DNA of 64,000 bases from UBA11606 sp964504305 (GTDB lineage Bacteria > Actinomycetota > Acidimicrobiia > Acidimicrobiales > Aldehydirespiratoraceae): positions 1-64,000 of the forward strand of contig CAZDEB010000008.1 in assembly GCA_964504305.1 (NCBI GenBank). Reading direction: 5' to 3'. Shown here one piece after another: positions 25,554-33,879 of this stretch. Every line of letters starts with the position of its first letter. The stretch's first letter is position 1. The notes beneath the pieces were generated by a model. That model was not told where the DNA came from, made no database searches, and worked only from the letters and a program-made list of their open reading frames with translations. The position numbers and the translations under genes are program-made.

Positions 25554-26906
25554 TCAGCGGTCTCCCGCGAGCCAGGCCGCGGCCCGGGCAACGACCCGGT
25601 CGGCCTTTTCGTGCAAGTCGTCGATGACCGTCTTGTCGGCCACCAACGGCGGAGAAAAGGTGAGCATGGTGGCGCCGCGATCATCGGGGCGAACCAGCAG
25701 ACCTTCTTCTCGAAGGAAGCGGGCCAAGACGCCGCTTTGCAGTCCCTGCGCCTGCTCGTCGCTCAGATCAACCCCGTTGGCGCGGTCGGCCATGAACTCG
25801 AGCGCATAGAAGTATCCGGCGCCGCGGTACTCGCGCAACACGTTGTGATTTTCTACCAGAGCGGCAAAGCCATCGCGCAAGTACGACTCGTTGGCCCGCA
25901 CGTGCTCCATCACACCCTCGTCGTGCATGGCCTGAATGTTGGCAACCGCGACCGCGGTCGACACAGGGTGGCCACCAAAGGTCGAGCCGTGGTTGAAGAG
26001 GCCTACCTCTGACTCCCAAATTGTTTCGAGCAGGGGCCGCCGAACCACTACCCCTCCGAGAGGGAGGTAAGCGCTGGTGACGCCCTTGGCGAACGTGATC
26101 ATGTCGGGAACGACGCCAAATCGTTCGCTTCCGAAGAAGTGGCCCAGCCGGCCAAACGAGCAGATCACCTCGTCAGCGCAAAGCAACACTCCGTACTTGT
26201 CGCAGATGCGACGAAGCTCTGGCCAATACCCGTCCGGCGGCACGACACAACCCCGACCGTTTTGCACCGGCTCGGCAATCACCATCGCGACCGTCTCTGG
26301 GCCCTCGGCAAGAATCATGTCCTCGACCGCTTTGGCCGAATCGAGGGCATCGGCGGTGTCGCCAAGGGTGTGACGAACATGACGAACGCCGTCCCACATC
26401 ATCGGCATGAAGGTCTTACGGAACTTTGGGACGCCGGTGACGGTGAGCGCCGCGAGTGTCGTGCCGTGGTAGCTCCAATCGCGCGAGATGACCTTGTAAC
26501 GAGATTCGTCGCCGTTGGCGACGTGGAAGTTACGAGCGAACTTGAGAGCCGACTCGACCGCCTCTGATCCCGAGCTCACAAAGAAAACGTCTTCGAGGTC
26601 GCCCGGCGCGACCTCGGCAATCATCGTTGCGGCCTGCGAGACGGGCTCGTGAGTGAATCCCCAGTTGGGATAAAACGCCATCTTCTCCATCTGCTTGGAA
26701 GCTGCGGCGGCAAGATCGGAACGCCCGTGACCGAGATTGGTACAGAAAAGTCCGGCTAACCCGTCGAGGTATTTGTTGCCGTCGGTGTCCCAGACGTAAC
26801 AGCCTTCGCCGTGGTCCATAACAACGAGGTCATTGGCGTTCCATGCCGCGCCCTTGGTGAAATGCGGCACGACATGGGCTTGGGCCGCAGAACGAACTTC
26901 AGACAC
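25554..26906 (-). CDS. tpa: Taurine:pyruvate aminotransferase
   Basis: This class III PLP aminotransferase of 450 residues most likely converts taurine + pyruvate to sulfoacetaldehyde + alanine. PLP motifs are SSGSEAVESALKFAR near 110-124, DWSYHGTTLAALTVTG near 143-158, DEVICSFGRLG near 244-254 and the Schiff-base Lys in TFAKGVTSAYLPLGG near 272-286. Class III enzymes have diverse amino donors; taurine is chosen because the gene leads the cluster tauABC-pta and xsc. The start is GTG with AGGGGGAG four bases upstream. A palindrome upstream may be an operator. Confidence 0.88.
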   Translation of the reverse strand: MSEVRSAAQAHVVPHFTKGAAWNANDLVVMDHGEGCYVWDTDGNKYLDGLAGLFCTNLGHGRSDLAAAASKQMEKMAFYPNWGFTHEPVSQAATMIAEVAPGDLEDVFFVSSGSEAVESALKFARNFHVANGDESRYKVISRDWSYHGTTLAALTVTGVPKFRKTFMPMMWDGVRHVRHTLGDTADALDSAKAVEDMILAEGPETVAMVIAEPVQNGRGCVVPPDGYWPELRRICDKYGVLLCADEVICSFGRLGHFFGSERFGVVPDMITFAKGVTSAYLPLGGVVVRRPLLETIWESEVGLFNHGSTFGGHPVSTAVAVANIQAMHDEGVMEHVRANESYLRDGFAALVENHNVLREYRGAGYFYALEFMADRANGVDLSDEQAQGLQSGVLARFLREEGLLVRPDDRGATMLTFSPPLVADKTVIDDLHEKADRVVARAAAWLAGDR

Positions 26907-26933
26907 GTGACTCCCCCTAATGAGACATGCGCA

Positions 26934-26948
26934 ACGGTTCCGAACCGT
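26934..26948. promoter_or_regulatory. Palindromic operator candidate upstream of tpa
   Basis: ACGGTTC-C-GAACCGT is a perfect 7-1-7 inverted repeat, 28-42 bp upstream of the tpa GTG. The length and odd spacing suit a TetR-type or other dimeric regulator. The TetR gene at 20677-21249 is the nearest candidate. I did not find the same palindrome upstream of tauA or xsc. Confidence 0.4.
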
Positions 26949-27001
26949 CCGCGAAACATAACAGAAAGAAGTTAGAGGGTCTAGCGCTTCTGTGATTAGT
27001 T

Positions 27002-27976
27002 CTAACCGAGCTCTACTACCGCCTTGCCGGACACCTGCCGATCGGCGATGGCCTGAATTGCCTCGGCGGCCTTATCGAACGAGAACGGCGGGTAGAGCGG
27101 AGGCGCGACCTTGCCCTCGCGAGCCAGAGCGAACACCGACTCCATCTGGCGTTTAACACTGTCGGGATCGCGCATCAGCGACGCCCCCCAGTGCACACCC
27201 ACGATCGAGTAGTTCTTCAGCAGAGCATGGTTGGTGGGGGCATCAGCAATACCACCAACGAATCCGACGATCAGCAGTCGACCGTTCCATGCCATACATC
27301 GCCGGACCTGATGAAACGCGTCGCCCCCAACCGCGTCGTGGGCAACGTCGACCCCGCCGCCCGACATCTCGCGGACCGTGTCGACCCACTGCGGTATTTG
27401 CTTGTGATCGACCACATGTTCAACGCCGAGACCGCGCACCAAGGCCGCCTTCTCTTCGCCGCCCACCACAGCGATCGGGACCGCTCCTGCCACCAAGGCC
27501 AACTGGATGCAAGCAGTTCCCGTACCTCCGGCTGCTCCGGTGATGAGGACCGTTTCGCCCGGCTGCACTTGGGCACGGTCGTGCAAACCGAACCATGTCG
27601 TTCCGTAGTTGACCGGGATCGCCGCGGCTTGAGCGGCCGTCAACGCGTCGGCCGGGTAGGCAAAGCACGAGTTGGCCGCGACCACGTTCTTCTCCCGTAG
27701 CCCCCCGCCCAGAACCGTGACCGCGGTGCCGACCTCAAGGTTCTCGACCCCTTCGCCCACCGCGCTTACGACACCGGCGGTTTCGCCGCCAGGTGTGTAG
27801 GGCAGCCTCGTCGGCACCTGGTACATCCCCCGACAGCTCAAAACATCCGGGAAGGTGAGTCCAACCGCTTGGGTATCTATCACTACCTGACCGGGACCCG
27901 CAGTGGGATCGTCCACCTCCTCGAGTCGCAGTACGTCGAGTGGGTCACCAAGTTCGTGAGAACGCCAAATCTTCAT
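27002..27976 (-). CDS. NADPH:quinone oxidoreductase-like (zinc-free MDR family)
   Basis: The 324-residue protein is a medium-chain dehydrogenase/reductase. The N-terminal GroES-like domain has GLTFPDVLSCRGMYQ and PGGETAGVV; the NAD(P) domain has ITGAAGGTGTACIQLA near 145-160. The catalytic and structural zinc ligands of alcohol dehydrogenases are missing, as in quinone oxidoreductases and enoyl reductases. The substrate is unknown. It is separated from pheT by 75 bp. TACGGT stands six bases before the ATG, a possible leaderless -10 box. Confidence 0.9.
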   Translation of the reverse strand: MKIWRSHELGDPLDVLRLEEVDDPTAGPGQVVIDTQAVGLTFPDVLSCRGMYQVPTRLPYTPGGETAGVVSAVGEGVENLEVGTAVTVLGGGLREKNVVAANSCFAYPADALTAAQAAAIPVNYGTTWFGLHDRAQVQPGETVLITGAAGGTGTACIQLALVAGAVPIAVVGGEEKAALVRGLGVEHVVDHKQIPQWVDTVREMSGGGVDVAHDAVGGDAFHQVRRCMAWNGRLLIVGFVGGIADAPTNHALLKNYSIVGVHWGASLMRDPDSVKRQMESVFALAREGKVAPPLYPPFSFDKAAEAIQAIADRQVSGKAVVELG

Positions 27977-28051
27977 CCTTGGACCGTAGCCCCCAACCCG
28001 CCAACATTCGAACAGCCGGTTTGGTGATCGACGAGTTCTGAGATGAGCAAG

Positions 28052-30424
28052 CTAAGCGCGGAGGACGGACTTGGTCTTCTTGGCGACTTGGTCGATGCAC
28101 GACTGGCGAAGATCGGCGATCTCGGCATCGGTAAGGGTGCGGTCGACGGCTTGGAATCGCAGCCCGTAAGTGAGGCTGCGGCTACCTTCGACAACTCCCT
28201 GACCGCGGTACACATCAAACAAGTCGAGCCCGACCAACATCTTGCCGCCCCCTTTGCGAAGACTCGCTTCGACCTGCGAGGCCGCGACATCGTCGGAAAC
28301 AACGAAGGCAAGGTCGACATCGGCCGATGGGAACTTGCTGACCGGCGCATACTTGCGAGCACCGTGAGGTCCGTCCAGAACCGCACCCAAGTCGAGTTCG
28401 AGCCAAGCCACCCGGCCAGAAACGCCATAAGCCTCGAGCACAGCCGGATCGACTTCGCCGACAAAGCCGCGAGTGCGACCAGCGATAACGACCTCGGCTG
28501 AACGAGTCGGGTGCAGACCAGCAGGCGCCGCGGCGCGGAGCTGCAAGTTTGGCAGCGCCAGAGCCCGATCAAGAACGTCGAGAACCGCTATCGCGGCCGG
28601 GGCTTCTTCGCCGGCCAGGGCCACGGCCAAATATTCGCGCTCGTCCGGCAACAGCTGGCCTTCGGGTGCGGGCAAGAACACGTGATCGATCTCGAAAAAC
28701 CGAACGTCGACGTTTCGATGAGACTGGTTATAGGCCACCGCCTTGAGCTGTCCGGGCAGCAACGAGGTACGAAGCACCGACTCTTCGGCATGCAGCGGGT
28801 TCGTGAGCGTTACGCCGTCTTCGGGCAAACCGGCCCGCGAAAGATCGCCCGGCGCCAGAAACGGCATCGGTTGGGTTTCGTCACAACCGGCCCCAACCAA
28901 GACCTGACGGACCAAACGACGATCGTGTTGATACGGCGAGAGTCCCCCGGCCTCGGTACCGGTCGGAACTGTGCGGACCAGGTTGGCAAAGCCGAACATT
29001 CGCCCGATTTCCTCGGCGATGTCGGTTTCGGTGACCGTGTCCCACCGCCAAGTAGGAATCACAACGGCGAGGTCGTGACCCGCAGTCTCAATGCCAAATC
29101 CGATGGATTCGAGATGCGAAGCCATAACCGCCGCCGACATCTCGGTGCCCAACAGTGCGTTGATCTTGTCGACCCGCACAGCGACCGGCGAACGATCGGG
29201 CGTAGTGCCGGCGATGTCGACGTGGCCCGCAACGGCGGTCACACCGGACTCGGCGGCCAACTGCACGAAGCGACGCATCGCTCTGGGGATGTTTTCGCCG
29301 TAATCGGCACCCCGGCGAAATCGGGTTGAGGCTTCGCTCGGGAGATTGAGTCGCTTGACCGTGCGCGAGATCGATGGCGGATCCCACCACGCCATCTCGA
29401 GCAGCACGTTGGTAGTGGAGTCGGAGATTTCGGTGGTGGCTCCGCCCATCACCCCGGCGAGGCTGACCACGTCGTCGCTGGCATCGGCAATTACCCCGTC
29501 GCCGGGGACCAACGAACGTTCGACGCCATCAAGGGTGACGAGTGTCTCGCCGTCCTTGGCCCGCCTAACAGTGAGCTTGCCACCAGCAACAGTGTCCAAA
29601 TCGAAGGTGTGGTTGGGTTGACCGAGCTCGAGCATTACGTAGTTGGAAATATCGACAATCGAGTTGATAGGCCGCATCCCCAGCTGGGTTAGGCGCTCCT
29701 GCATCCACACTGGCGAAGTACCCACCGAAACGTTACGCAACACGGTCGCCACGAACCGGCCACACAATTCGGGATCGTCAATCTCGATGTCGAGCAAGCC
29801 ATCGATGGCCTCGTCGGTAGTCGCCGGTTCGATCTCGGGGAAGGCGAACGGCACGCCCAGAGCGGCCGCCAAATCTCGGGCCACGCCCGCGACCGACATC
29901 GCGTCGGGACGATTGGCGTTGACCTCGAGATCCCACACAACGTCGGACCTAAGCCCAATGGCCTCGGCAAAGGGCATCCCCAATTGGGCATCGCCAACCA
30001 CACGATCGTTGGAAACAAGGATGCCGTCGACGTCGCCACCGATCCCAATCTCGGCCCCCGAACAACACATGCCGTTGGAGGTCTGCCCTCGCATCTCGCG
30101 CTGGGCAATCTCCATGCCGTTGGGCATCACGGTGCCGATCGTGGCGAACGGGATCAGGTCGCCGACCGCCATGTTGAATGCGCCGCAGCAAACCTGAAGC
30201 GGTTCGCCGTCGCCGCGATCGACATCGACCAACTGAATCTTGTCGGCATCGGGGTGAGGGCGAAGGTCCAGGACCCGAGCCAGCACCACTCCATCTATGC
30301 CGCCACCCGTGATGGTCATTTCTTCGACCGCCAAACCCAAACCGGACAACACCTCGCCCAGTTCGGTGGGGTCGCCGTCGATTCCGGGCGCGAACTCGCG
30401 CAGCCATGACAGGGTTACTTTCAT
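28052..30424 (-). CDS. pheT: Phenylalanyl-tRNA synthetase beta subunit
   Basis: The 790-residue beta subunit forms an alpha2-beta2 enzyme with PheS. The order of domains is normal: an EMAP/tRNA-binding domain near 40-150 (VLDLRPHPDADKIQLVDVD), the B3/B4 editing domain near 210-390, B5 near 400-475, a synthetase-like core, and a C-terminal anticodon-binding ferredoxin-like domain (SKFPSADVDLAFVV near 700). It overlaps pheS by one base (TGATG). Confidence 0.96.
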   Translation of the reverse strand: MKVTLSWLREFAPGIDGDPTELGEVLSGLGLAVEEMTITGGGIDGVVLARVLDLRPHPDADKIQLVDVDRGDGEPLQVCCGAFNMAVGDLIPFATIGTVMPNGMEIAQREMRGQTSNGMCCSGAEIGIGGDVDGILVSNDRVVGDAQLGMPFAEAIGLRSDVVWDLEVNANRPDAMSVAGVARDLAAALGVPFAFPEIEPATTDEAIDGLLDIEIDDPELCGRFVATVLRNVSVGTSPVWMQERLTQLGMRPINSIVDISNYVMLELGQPNHTFDLDTVAGGKLTVRRAKDGETLVTLDGVERSLVPGDGVIADASDDVVSLAGVMGGATTEISDSTTNVLLEMAWWDPPSISRTVKRLNLPSEASTRFRRGADYGENIPRAMRRFVQLAAESGVTAVAGHVDIAGTTPDRSPVAVRVDKINALLGTEMSAAVMASHLESIGFGIETAGHDLAVVIPTWRWDTVTETDIAEEIGRMFGFANLVRTVPTGTEAGGLSPYQHDRRLVRQVLVGAGCDETQPMPFLAPGDLSRAGLPEDGVTLTNPLHAEESVLRTSLLPGQLKAVAYNQSHRNVDVRFFEIDHVFLPAPEGQLLPDEREYLAVALAGEEAPAAIAVLDVLDRALALPNLQLRAAAPAGLHPTRSAEVVIAGRTRGFVGEVDPAVLEAYGVSGRVAWLELDLGAVLDGPHGARKYAPVSKFPSADVDLAFVVSDDVAASQVEASLRKGGGKMLVGLDLFDVYRGQGVVEGSRSLTYGLRFQAVDRTLTDAEIADLRQSCIDQVAKKTKSVLRA

Positions 30425-31422
30425 CAGAACTGCCTCAAGAATCGCACGTCGTTGTTAACAAGTTCTCGGATGTCGTCGAGCTGATAACGCATCACGGCCA
30501 ACCGGTCGATGCCGAAGCCAAACGCAAAACCCTGCCACTGCTCGGGATCGATTCCGCAATTACGCAAGACATTGGGGTGAACCATCCCGCACCCACCAAG
30601 TTCGAGCCAAGACCCATCCGGACGACTGATATCGAACTCGGCGCTCGGCTCGGTGAAAGGGAAATATGAGGGCCGCAACCGAGTCTTGACCTCGCCGCCA
30701 AAAAACGAGCGAACAAACTCGTCGATCGTGCCGGCCAAGTCGCCCATCGTGATACCACGATCGATCACCAGACCCTCGATCTGGTTGAACGCCGGCAAGT
30801 GAGTGGCATCGGCAGTGTCGGTACGGAAGGTGCGGCCGGGCGCAACAATGTAGATCGGCGGCTCGGTGCTTTCCATCGTGCGGATCTGAACCGGCGACGT
30901 GTGCGAACGCAACATCACCTCTTCGGGCTCACCCAAATCAACAAAAATGGTGTCGAAGCTGCCACGAGCTGGATGCCATTCTGGGATGTTGAGAGCCTCG
31001 AAGTTGTACCAGGCCGACTCGACCTCGGGACCCTCGGCAACCGTGAACCCCATGCCCACAAACACATCCTCGAGCCGATCGCGGGCCTGCGTGACCAGAT
31101 GAAGCGAACCACGTCGAACTTCGCCCAGCCGCTCGGACAGATCGAGGCGTTCGGCCTGATACTGCTCCTCGCGGGCCGCCGCCGCCAACCGAACCCTCGC
31201 CCCCTCGAGCTCTTCCTCGATGGCTATTCGCACGGCGTTGAGCTTCTGACCCGCCGCTTTACGGTCTTCAGGCGCGAGCGCTCCGAGTTGCTTCTTCGCC
31301 GCCGAAAGCTGGGACTTCTTGCCCAAAAGCTCGGTGTCGAGCGCGGCCAGTTGCTCGAGGCCAGAAGCCCGCGCCGCTTGTTCTTTTGCGCTCGCAACCA
31401 GCGCGTCGAGTTCGTCGATCAT
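30424..31422 (-). CDS. pheS: Phenylalanyl-tRNA synthetase alpha subunit
   Basis: This is the catalytic class II subunit charging tRNA-Phe. From ATG 31422 it has 332 residues beginning MIDELDALV, the usual N-terminus. An earlier ATG at 31464 would add 14 residues of no family character. The coiled-coil arm covers about residues 1-85. Motif 2 is seen around FRTDTADATHLPAFNQIEGL and motif 3 as GFAFGFGIDRLAVMRY near the end. It is divergent from a small acetyltransferase gene. Confidence 0.96.
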   Translation of the reverse strand: MIDELDALVASAKEQAARASGLEQLAALDTELLGKKSQLSAAKKQLGALAPEDRKAAGQKLNAVRIAIEEELEGARVRLAAAAREEQYQAERLDLSERLGEVRRGSLHLVTQARDRLEDVFVGMGFTVAEGPEVESAWYNFEALNIPEWHPARGSFDTIFVDLGEPEEVMLRSHTSPVQIRTMESTEPPIYIVAPGRTFRTDTADATHLPAFNQIEGLVIDRGITMGDLAGTIDEFVRSFFGGEVKTRLRPSYFPFTEPSAEFDISRPDGSWLELGGCGMVHPNVLRNCGIDPEQWQGFAFGFGIDRLAVMRYQLDDIRELVNNDVRFLRQF

Positions 31423-31484
31423 TGTCGAACAGGTTATGGGCGAAGCGTCGCGGAAAGACCGCAAATTCGTGCCACAATCGATCG

Positions 31485-31763
31485 GTGGACCACGTCGTAC
31501 AAGACAACCCGACCCGACGACGCTACGAACTCGTGATCAACAACGAAATCGTGTCGATCGCCGATTACCGCCGAGACGGTCAAACCGTTGTTGTCCCCCA
31601 CGTCGAAACCAGCCCGGCCTTTCGAGGCCAAGGCATGGCCGACCGGCTGATGCGAGGCATGCTCGACGACCTCCGACGCCAGCATCAACGCATCAACCCG
31701 CTGTGCCCATTCGCCGCCGACTACATACGCCAACATCCCGACGACCAGGCCCTACTCGCCTAG
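31485..31763 (+). CDS. Small GNAT-like acetyltransferase (Acetyltransf_CG type)
   Basis: The 92-residue protein starting at GTG 31485 begins VDHVVQDNPTRRRYEL. It matches the compact GCN5-related family (pfam14542-like) found alone in many bacteria. The acetyl-CoA loop is FRGQGMADRLMRGML and the end INPLCPFAADYIRQHP is the family signature. The substrate is unknown. A longer ORF from 31386 runs antisense to pheS and is rejected. The stop codon lies in the first copy of a 15-bp tandem repeat shared with the end of the convergent methyltransferase gene. Confidence 0.82.
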   Translation: MDHVVQDNPTRRRYELVINNEIVSIADYRRDGQTVVVPHVETSPAFRGQGMADRLMRGMLDDLRRQHQRINPLCPFAADYIRQHPDDQALLA

Positions 31764-31800
31764 ACATTGCTTTCCTAGACATTGCTTGCCTAGACATTGG
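31759..31800. repeat. 15-bp tandem repeat, 2.8 copies
   Basis: CCTAGACATTGCTTT (31759-31773), CCTAGACATTGCTTG (31774-31788) and CCTAGACATTGG (31789-31800) stand in tandem. The first copy supplies the TAG stop of the small acetyltransferase gene on the plus strand. The third copy supplies the TAG stop of the TrmH-type gene on the minus strand. Expansion would change neither protein. Confidence 0.9.
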
Positions 31801-32584
31801 GCCGGCGAGACTCGAACAACAAGATGGTGGCGGCCATCGCCACGTTGAGAGACTCGGTATTGCCAGGCATACGTATATGGGTCCATGCGTCGATCGTCGC
31901 CCCGAGCGAATCATCAAGTCCCGCCGGTTCTGAACCCATCACGATCGCGACCGGAGGCGTCAGCGCTCCTTGATCGTGGGGCTCGCCGTCGCGCACATTG
32001 GTGCCGACAATGCGAGCACCAGCGCCGCGCAACGCCGTTAGTACATCGGCGGCGTGGCGAGCGTCGTCGCCCGAAACCACTGGCACCCGCAGGATCGACC
32101 CGGCCGATGCTCGAACAACTTTCGGACCCCAAGGATCGGCGCCCCCAACTACGACCACCGCCGTCGCAGCCGCAGCGTCGGCGGCCCGGATCATCGTGCC
32201 AACGTTGCCAGGGTCGCCAACGTCGACCAAAACCAACACCACCGAATCGGGATCGAGCTTCTTGGGCAATTCGGTGCGGGGACGCTTCACCAACGCCAGC
32301 ATCGGTTGCGGGTTGACGGTTTGCGCCAACTTGTCAAACACGTGATCGCGGACCACCAGGTATTCGACGTCGGCCGCCAGTCGGTAGGCCACGCGGCCGA
32401 CACTGCCATCGTCAGCCGACGATTCGGGAACCACAACCGTCGACGGCTTATGACCAGCGTCGAGCAACTCGCCCACGGTCCGGGGTCCCTCGATGAGAAT
32501 CTCGGTAGAACGCGAACTGCGCCGCCCGACAAGGCGACGCAGTTCGACAACTCTCGGATGTTTTGCCCCGAGAACCAGATTCAT
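31790..32584 (-). CDS. TrmH/SpoU-family RNA 2'-O-methyltransferase
   Basis: From ATG 32584 the protein has 264 residues and begins MNLVLGAKHPRV; the 14-residue upstream extension would overlap rplT and is rejected. An N-terminal substrate-binding region is followed by the SPOUT domain with LVDVGDPGNVGTMIRAAD (motif 1), VMGSEPAGL (motif 2) and MPGNTESLNVAMAATILLFE (motif 3, knot). These motifs fit 23S rRNA or tRNA ribose methyltransferases; the target nucleotide is not predictable. It follows rplT by 10 bp and may be part of the infC-rpmI-rplT transcript. Confidence 0.93.
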   Translation of the reverse strand: MNLVLGAKHPRVVELRRLVGRRSSRSTEILIEGPRTVGELLDAGHKPSTVVVPESSADDGSVGRVAYRLAADVEYLVVRDHVFDKLAQTVNPQPMLALVKRPRTELPKKLDPDSVVLVLVDVGDPGNVGTMIRAADAAAATAVVVVGGADPWGPKVVRASAGSILRVPVVSGDDARHAADVLTALRGAGARIVGTNVRDGEPHDQGALTPPVAIVMGSEPAGLDDSLGATIDAWTHIRMPGNTESLNVAMAATILLFESRRPNV

Positions 32585-32594
32585 GACCTGGAGC

Positions 32595-32966
32595 TCAGGA
32601 AGCAGCGGCCTCGGTGAGGGCGCCATTGGCCGCCTCGACCAGCGCGGCGAACGCCGCCGGTTCGGTCACGGCAAGATCGGCAAGAACCTTGCGGTCAACC
32701 TCGATCTCGGCGGCCTTGAGACCAGCGATGAAACGGCTGTAGCTCGTGCCGTTCTCGCGGCAAGCCGCGTTGATGCGTTGGATCCAAAGCTTGCGGAACT
32801 CGCCCTTGCGCGCCCGACGGTCGCGAAATGCGTAGTTGCCAGCGTGCATTACTGACTCGTTGGCCGACTTGAACGACCGCGAACGGTTGCCGTAGTGGCC
32901 CTTGGCGCGCTCGAGTACTACCCGGCGGCGCTTCTTCGAGTGAACAGAGCGCTTGACGCGTGCCAT
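32595..32966 (-). CDS. rplT: 50S ribosomal protein L20
   Basis: L20 binds 23S rRNA early in assembly. The 123-residue protein begins MARVKRSVHSKKRRR and carries WIQRINAACRENGTSYSRF in the globular half, all standard. The alanine-rich C-terminus is slightly longer than in E. coli. In many bacteria L20 represses its own infC-rpmI-rplT operon at the RNA level. It lies third in that operon here. Confidence 0.97.
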   Translation of the reverse strand: MARVKRSVHSKKRRRVVLERAKGHYGNRSRSFKSANESVMHAGNYAFRDRRARKGEFRKLWIQRINAACRENGTSYSRFIAGLKAAEIEVDRKVLADLAVTEPAAFAALVEAANGALTEAAAS

Positions 32967-33014
32967 CTCGATTCTCCTTCAATCAATTCTTACGTAACGG
33001 TTGGGGTAACGGGC

Positions 33015-33206
33015 TCAGACGCCCAGGTCGCGGAGGTTGCGCTCGTCGGCTTTTGCGACGGGCGCAGAGCCGCGAAGCTGACGGATCCGCTTCGGGCTCT
33101 TTTTCTCCAGGATGTGGTTCTTGTTGGCCTGGCGGCGACGGAGTTTGCCGCTACCGGTGCGCTTGAATCGCTTGGCCGCACCGCGGTGGGTTTTCATCTT
33201 TGGCAT
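33015..33206 (-). CDS. rpmI: 50S ribosomal protein L35
   Basis: The 63-residue protein begins MPKMKTHRGAAKRFKRTGSG and continues HILEKKSPKR, diagnostic of L35. A much longer in-frame ORF reaches back into infC in another frame; the ATG at 33206 is chosen on homology. It starts 8 bp after the infC stop and 48 bp before rplT. Confidence 0.96.
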   Translation of the reverse strand: MPKMKTHRGAAKRFKRTGSGKLRRRQANKNHILEKKSPKRIRQLRGSAPVAKADERNLRDLGV

Positions 33207-33214
33207 ATTTGTCT

Positions 33215-33856
33215 CTACTCTTCTTCGTCTGTCGCAGCTTCGTTTGTCGAAGCTTCGTTGGTCGAAGCTTCGGCCGCTGCGGCTTGAGCAGCCTCTGCGG
33301 CTGCCTTCTTCTTTTCTTTCTCGTGGCGGGCTTGCGCCTGCTTGTCGGGGGCGAGCACCATGATCATGTTGCGTCCGTCCTGACGAGGATGGAACTCGAC
33401 CTTGCCGACGTGTTCGACTTCGGTCGCAACCCTGTCGAGAATCCGCCGTCCCAACTCGGGATGCTGCATCTCTCGACCACGAAACATGATCGTGACTTTG
33501 ACCTTGTGGCCTTCGCCTAGGAACTGCTCGACCTTTCGGGTCTTGGTAGTGAAATCGCCAGGCCCGATTTTGGGACGGTATTTCATTTCCTTGACCGTCA
33601 GGTTCGAGGACTTCTTCCTCGACTCTTTGGCCCGCTGATCGGCTTCGTACTTGTACTTGCCATAGTCCATGATTCTGCACACTGGCGGATTGGCACGGTC
33701 GGCAACCTCTACGAGGTCGAGACCCGCCGCTCGCGCAATGTTTAGCGCCTCGGGCATTGGCTTGATGCCGATCTGTTCGCCGTCCTGGCCGACAAGTCGG
33801 ACCTCTCGAGCGCGGATCCGGTCGTTGATCCTTGGTTCGTTGGTTGGCGGTGCTAT
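33215..33856 (-). CDS. infC: Translation initiation factor IF-3, ATA start
   Basis: IF-3 binds the 30S subunit and controls start codon selection. The first standard start (ATG 33757) would remove the conserved N-terminus RINDRIRAREVRLVG, which is fully present upstream. Going up from this motif the frame meets TAA with no ATG, GTG, TTG or CTG between. The best start is ATA at 33856, with AGGAG nine bases upstream, giving 213 residues. Non-standard infC starts are known in bacteria (AUU in E. coli) and allow IF-3 to repress its own synthesis. The C-terminus carries an extra acidic tail with the repeat EASTN. The ATA overlaps the stop of a short upstream ORF as ATAG. Confidence 0.88.
   Translation of the reverse strand: MAPPTNEPRINDRIRAREVRLVGQDGEQIGIKPMPEALNIARAAGLDLVEVADRANPPVCRIMDYGKYKYEADQRAKESRKKSSNLTVKEMKYRPKIGPGDFTTKTRKVEQFLGEGHKVKVTIMFRGREMQHPELGRRILDRVATEVEHVGKVEFHPRQDGRNMIMVLAPDKQAQARHEKEKKKAAAEAAQAAAAEASTNEASTNEAATDEEE
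33231..33275 (-). repeat. 15-bp tandem repeat at the infC 3' end, 3 copies
   Basis: Plus-strand units GTCGCAGCTTCGTTT, GTCGAAGCTTCGTTG and GTCGAAGCTTCGGCC follow each other at 33231, 33246 and 33261. They encode the repeated EASTN/EAATD units in the C-terminal tail of IF-3, beyond the conserved domain, so length changes should be tolerated. Confidence 0.9.
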
Positions 33857-33879
33857 CGCCCTGAACTCCTGTTAAGCAC
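33853..33879 (-). CDS. Eight-codon leader ORF upstream of infC
   Basis: A GTG at 33879 opens an ORF VLNRSSGR ending with TAG at 33853. GGAGG lies four bases upstream. The ORF stop overlaps the proposed infC ATA start in ATAG, the same geometry as the ATGA overlaps between many genes here. A hairpin ACGGA-GGT-TCCGT (33878-33890) covers the SD. A regulatory role in infC translation is inference; the ORF could be chance. Confidence 0.35.
   Translation of the reverse strand: MLNRSSGR

Noticed and set aside
27977..28051. tRNA-like stretch with GTTCGAAT between pheT and the quinone oxidoreductase gene
   Set aside because: GTTCGAAT suggests a T-loop, but no acceptor stem, anticodon arm or D arm can be folded around it.
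32595..33206. Long minus-strand ORF (from 33680) running in one frame through rpmI
   Set aside because: Only the last 63 codons match L35; the upstream part is an out-of-frame shadow of infC.
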